Assembly: GCA_022844575.1 (NCBI GenBank)
Contig: JALHLL010000181.1
Coordinates: 1-7,213, forward strand
Length of the DNA: 7,213 nt
From: a bacterium
Lineage (GTDB): Bacteria > Bacteroidota > Ignavibacteria > Kapaibacteriales > UBA961
Direction: 5' to 3'
Positions 4,484-7,213 of the stretch are shown here, piece by piece. The notes beneath the pieces were generated by a model. The model saw only the letters and a list, made by a program, of their open reading frames with translations. It was not told the origin of the DNA and did no database searches. How positions within the stretch are numbered: the stretch's first letter is position 1; every line of letters starts with the position of its first letter. The translations under genes were made by a program, and so were the position numbers.

Positions 4484-6881
4484 AGTAAAAATGCAACTCA
4501 ATGGCAAAGAGTTTTCCTTTGAAACAGGGAGATTTGCCAAACAAGCGAACGCATCCGTTATGGTGCGTTATGCCGATACAATGGTATTGGTAACGGCGAC
4601 TTGTGCGCCAAAGCCGAAAGAACTTGATTTTCTTCCTTTAACGGTGGAGTATCGCGAAAAATTAGGTTCTGCGGGAAAAATTCCCGGAAGTTTCTTTAAG
4701 CGCGAAGGTCGTCCTTCGGAAAAGGAGATTTTAAGTGCACGTCTAATTGACAGACCTGCACGCCCTCTTTTCCCCAAAGAGTGGCGACACGAAACTCAAA
4801 TTGTTGCAACGGTTTATTCATTCGATGATAATCATGAACCGGATACCTTGGCAGCTACTGCTGCTTCTGCTGCTTTATTCATTTCCGATATTCCTTTTAA
4901 CGGTCCTTATTCCGAAGTAACGGTTGCTCGTGTTGAAGGTGAGTTTATCTGCAATCCGACATATGCGCAATTGGAGCTTTCCGATTTGGAAATGACGGTA
5001 GCAGGTACGGATAATGCAATCAATATGGTTGAAGGAAGTTCCAAAGAAATCTCCGAAGAGGATTTTTTGGCGGCACTTGAATTTGCCCATGAGAACATTC
5101 GCAATATCAATAATCTTCAACGCGAATTGCACGCGCTTTCGAATAAAGAGAAAATCGCTATTGTTCCGGCTGAAGTAAATGAAGAATTGATAACAATGGT
5201 AAAAAATACCATTGCCGAAAAAATGCGCGCACAAATCCGTAATGAATCGGGCAAAGAAGAACGTTCCGCTTTCAGAGTGCAAGTAGAAGAAGAAGCAATC
5301 AATGCCGTGAATGAGCAATTACCTTTGGAAGATGAAGCCGAGTTAGCTGCTCGTAAGGCAAAAATCAGCAAAATTGTTTCCAAGATAGAAAAAGCGGAAA
5401 TGCGCAGAATGATTTTGGAAGAAAACAAACGTTTGGATGGTCGTAATACAACACAAATACGACCTATAACCGTTGAGACAGGATTATTACCTCGTGCACA
5501 TGGCTCCGCATTATTTACACGCGGGGAAACGCAAAGTCTTACAACGGTAACACTTGGCACAAAACTCGACGAACAAATGGTTGACGGCCTATTGCCGACA
5601 CATTTCCGTCGTTTTTTACTTCATTATAATTTCCCTCCGTTCAGTACCGGCGAAGTTGGTCGTATGACGGGTACAAGCCGCCGCGAAATAGGACATGGTA
5701 ATTTGGCTGAAAGAGCATTGCGTATGGTTGCTCCTACTCAAGAAGATTTTCCTTATGTCCTTCGTATCGTTTCTGATGTTCTCGAATCAAATGGCTCATC
5801 ATCAATGGCTACTGTTTGTGCGGGAAGTCTTGCAATGTTCGATGCCGGCGTTCCTTTCAAAAAAGCTGTTGCAGGTATTGCAATGGGGTTGATAAAAGAA
5901 GAAGACGGTGTCGCAATTCTATCCGATATTCTTGGCGATGAGGACTTCCTCGGCGATATGGATTTTAAAGTTGCAGGTACAAGTGATGGTATTACTGCAT
6001 GTCAGATGGATATTAAAATCGAGGGCTTGACCCTTGATATTATGCGAAATGCCCTTATGCAAGCACGCGATGGCAGATTGCATATACTTTCAAAAATGAA
6101 TGAAGGACTTGCTGAACACCGTGCTGATCTGTCCGATTATGCACCTCGTTTGACAACCATGTATATACCTGTAGAGTCAATCGGAGCGGTTATCGGTTCC
6201 GGTGGTGAAACTATTCGCTCAATTTGTGCGGAAACGGGTACGGAGATTAACATTGAGCAAGATGGTAAGGTAATTATCGCCGCAAAATCAACGGAAGCGG
6301 CTCAGAAAGCAATGACGCGCATTGAAGACATAGTTCGTCCACCGGAAGAAGGCAGAGTATATCCGGCTTCTATTAAAGAAGTGCGTGAAGGTTTAGGGCT
6401 TATCGTTGAATTTTTACCTAAAACCAAAGGACTTGTTCACATCTCACAAATCGGTTATGAAGATTTCGAGAATCTTTCCGATCTATTTAAAAACGGTCAG
6501 CAAATCGAAGTTAAACTTTTGGAAATTCAATCGGATGGCAAATTCCGTTTGAGCCGTAAGGCATTGCAAGAAAGACCCGAAGGGTATGAAGAGAAAAGAA
6601 GACCACGCAATGATGATAATCGTGGTGGTGAACGCCGTGATTATCGTGGTGGCGGCGGAGATAGGGGTGGTTATGACCGTAGAGACAGAGGGCATGACCG
6701 AGGCGGCGATAGAGGAAATGACCGTGGTGGCGATAGAGGAAATGATCGTGGAGGCGATAGAGGAAATGATCGCGGAGGCGACAGATTTGATAGAGGTGAC
6801 AGAGGAAATGATAGGGGTGACAGAGGAAATGATAGAGATGATAGAGGAAATCGTGGTCATGACAGAGGACATAATCATTAA
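4476..6881 (+). CDS. pnp: Polynucleotide phosphorylase with an extended Arg/Gly/Asp-rich tail
   Basis: PNPase degrades RNA 3' to 5' by phosphorolysis, releasing nucleoside diphosphates, and works as a trimer in the cytoplasm. Domains in the 801 residues: first RNase PH fold ~8-140, with FFKREGRP (73-80) and RLIDRPARPLFP (89-100); helical domain ~235-315; catalytic RNase PH fold ~322-545, with phosphate-site SNGSSSMA (438-445) and GDEDFLGDMDFK (487-498), in which D490, D496 and K498 match E. coli D486, D492 and K494; KH domain ~555-620 with GSGG (574-577); S1 domain ~623-695. The body is about as long as the 711-residue E. coli enzyme; residues ~703-801 are extra, a low-complexity R/G/D/N tail. 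No Shine-Dalgarno precedes the ATG at 4476; ATG 4491 (codon 6) is an alternative start. It follows rpsO, as in many bacteria, and the leader hairpin suggests post-transcriptional control. Confidence 0.97.
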   Translation: MHTVKMQLNGKEFSFETGRFAKQANASVMVRYADTMVLVTATCAPKPKELDFLPLTVEYREKLGSAGKIPGSFFKREGRPSEKEILSARLIDRPARPLFPKEWRHETQIVATVYSFDDNHEPDTLAATAASAALFISDIPFNGPYSEVTVARVEGEFICNPTYAQLELSDLEMTVAGTDNAINMVEGSSKEISEEDFLAALEFAHENIRNINNLQRELHALSNKEKIAIVPAEVNEELITMVKNTIAEKMRAQIRNESGKEERSAFRVQVEEEAINAVNEQLPLEDEAELAARKAKISKIVSKIEKAEMRRMILEENKRLDGRNTTQIRPITVETGLLPRAHGSALFTRGETQSLTTVTLGTKLDEQMVDGLLPTHFRRFLLHYNFPPFSTGEVGRMTGTSRREIGHGNLAERALRMVAPTQEDFPYVLRIVSDVLESNGSSSMATVCAGSLAMFDAGVPFKKAVAGIAMGLIKEEDGVAILSDILGDEDFLGDMDFKVAGTSDGITACQMDIKIEGLTLDIMRNALMQARDGRLHILSKMNEGLAEHRADLSDYAPRLTTMYIPVESIGAVIGSGGETIRSICAETGTEINIEQDGKVIIAAKSTEAAQKAMTRIEDIVRPPEEGRVYPASIKEVREGLGLIVEFLPKTKGLVHISQIGYEDFENLSDLFKNGQQIEVKLLEIQSDGKFRLSRKALQERPEGYEEKRRPRNDDNRGGERRDYRGGGGDRGGYDRRDRGHDRGGDRGNDRGGDRGNDRGGDRGNDRGGDRFDRGDRGNDRGDRGNDRDDRGNRGHDRGHNH
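6696..6791 (+). repeat. 24-bp tandem repeats in the pnp 3' end (DRGGDRGN units)
   Basis: Four in-frame 24-bp units begin at 6696, 6720, 6744 and 6768. Units 1-3 encode DRGGDRGN exactly with only synonymous differences, and unit 4 encodes DRGGDRFD. Shorter degenerate GDRGND units continue to about 6850. The pattern suggests expansion by slippage or recombination with the peptide under selection. The copy number may vary between strains. Confidence 0.9.
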
Positions 6882-6910
6882 ATAGTAATGATTCAAAATA
6901 TGAAAAGAAG

Positions 6911-6944
6911 AGCCTGCTGTGTTACAGCGGGCTTTTTATTTTTT
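6911..6944 (+). terminator. Intrinsic terminator after pnp
   Basis: AGCCTGCTGT (6911-6920) pairs with ACAGCGGGCT (6924-6933) over 10 bp, including one G-U pair, with a GTT loop. It is followed by a T-rich tract (TTTTTATTTTTT, 6933-6944). It lies about 30 nt after the pnp stop. Confidence 0.88.
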
Positions 6945-7087
6945 GGTTACAGCTTTGTAATTTTTATATCGCATCTTGTGTCTTATCCTCTTAAGATATA
7001 TGAGGGAGAATACATTAAATCCCTGACACTTGGAGGTTGATTGACCTGCAAAACATGAATGAGAAAAGAACTTGAAGTTATGAACAT

Positions 7088-7095
7088 TATATTTG
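7088..7095 (+). promoter_or_regulatory. Promoter -7 core TATATTTG upstream of the right-edge gene
   Basis: This is an exact TAnnTTTG match, 21 nt before the ATG at 7117. The only nearby TTG (7072-7074) is 13 nt upstream, shorter than the usual ~19-nt spacing, so the -33 element is unclear. The rest of the intergenic stretch from 6945 to here shows no gene; it holds only a small AGGTT/GACCT inverted repeat near 7035-7048. Confidence 0.45.
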
Positions 7096-7116
7096 TGTGA
7101 ACTTATCAATAGAAAA

Positions 7117-7213
7117 ATGAGATTTATATTCTTTGTATGTATATATGTGATTTGTTTTGTACCGATGAGTGCTAAAAAAATCTCATTTACTGTTGACTTC
7201 GGGCAATTTGCAG
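7117..7213 (+). CDS. Start of a probable exported protein (3' end outside window)
   Basis: From the ATG at 7117 the frame stays open to the window edge, 32 codons. The product begins MRFIFFVCIYVICFVP, a basic residue followed by a strongly hydrophobic stretch, then MSAKKISFTVDFGQFA. This looks like a Sec signal peptide with a possible cleavage site after residue 19 (MSA/KK), although the residue at -3 is Met rather than the usual small one. The mature part begins with alternating hydrophobic residues (ISFTVDF), which would suit a beta-rich periplasmic or outer-membrane protein. It lies after the pnp terminator and has its own promoter-like core, so it is probably a separate unit. The family cannot be identified from this length, and a single N-terminal membrane anchor is possible. 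Confidence 0.6.
   Translation, partial: MRFIFFVCIYVICFVPMSAKKISFTVDFGQFA

Noticed and set aside
4323..4484. GCATACA direct repeats (4323-4329 and 4478-4484) as a target-site duplication of an insertion
   Set aside because: The sequence between them lacks matching terminal inverted repeats immediately inside these copies; the hairpin arms end at 4456, not at 4477. A 7-nt match can be chance.
4875..5560. Two long minus-strand open frames inside pnp
   Set aside because: They are antisense to the conserved PNPase coding sequence, overlap each other and show no family resemblance.
6696..6791. Regular 24-bp repeats resembling a CRISPR array
   Set aside because: The units are directly adjacent without spacers, are in frame with pnp and differ at synonymous positions.
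6586..6885. Open frame of 99 codons overlapping the pnp tail, rich in V, I, E and M
   Set aside because: It is the +1-shifted reading of the repetitive R/G/D codons of pnp; the periodic composition mirrors the repeat, and there is no independent start signal.
6483..6896. Minus-strand open frame of 137 codons with serine/isoleucine-rich repeats
   Set aside because: It is the antisense of the pnp repeats and S1 region. The lack of stops follows from the repeat composition.
7059..7100. 14-codon open frame MRKELEVMNIIFV before the right-edge gene, a possible leader peptide
   Set aside because: It has no Shine-Dalgarno at usable spacing, and it overlaps the promoter core at 7088-7095, so it would lie mostly upstream of the predicted transcript.

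Overview
This looks like an ordinary chromosomal segment from an AT-leaning member of the Bacteroidota/Chlorobiota (FCB) group. I infer the group from three exact or near-exact TAnnTTTG promoter cores at plausible positions ahead of genes (adk, rpsO and the gene at the right edge), from several starts without a Shine-Dalgarno sequence, and from a short-LID adenylate kinase. I cannot name a genus. No mobile element, CRISPR array, rRNA or tRNA is visible.

Layout, left to right. (1) Positions 1-1829, + strand: the end of one MacB/FtsX-type ABC transporter permease, then, 2 nt later, a complete second permease of the same family. Both end in nearly the same C-terminal motif. They are probably partners in one export or lipoprotein-type transporter whose ATPase lies outside the window. 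(2) Positions 1859-1901: a bidirectional terminator separating these genes from the convergent adk. (3) Positions 1914-2468, - strand: adenylate kinase. (4) Positions 2469-2695: a divergent control region with an adk promoter core, a perfect 12-bp palindrome overlapping its edge, and a promoter-like sequence for the + strand gene. (5) Positions 2696-3865: a regulator with an XRE-type helix-turn-helix, a probable divergent PAS domain, a helical linker and a C-terminal PAS-like domain. (6) Positions 3931-6937: the widely conserved rpsO-pnp pair (ribosomal protein S15 and polynucleotide phosphorylase), with a strong terminator between the two genes and another after pnp. (7) Positions 7088-7213: a promoter core and the first 32 codons of a probable exported protein.

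The most interesting part is the rpsO-pnp intergenic region. After the rpsO terminator, positions 4323-4456 can fold into one long imperfect hairpin of about 48 base pairs directly in front of pnp. Its last strand (GTATGCAT, 4451-4458) is also a perfect 8-nt complement of the pnp start region (ATGCATAC, 4476-4483). Two mutually exclusive folds are therefore possible, one leaving the start codon open and one pairing it. In E. coli, pnp is autoregulated through an RNase III-cleaved leader hairpin, so an analogous but sequence-unrelated control is plausible here. PNPase itself carries an extra Arg/Gly/Asp-rich tail of about 100 residues built partly from 24-bp tandem repeats. The double-PAS XRE regulator next to adk is the other item worth following up.
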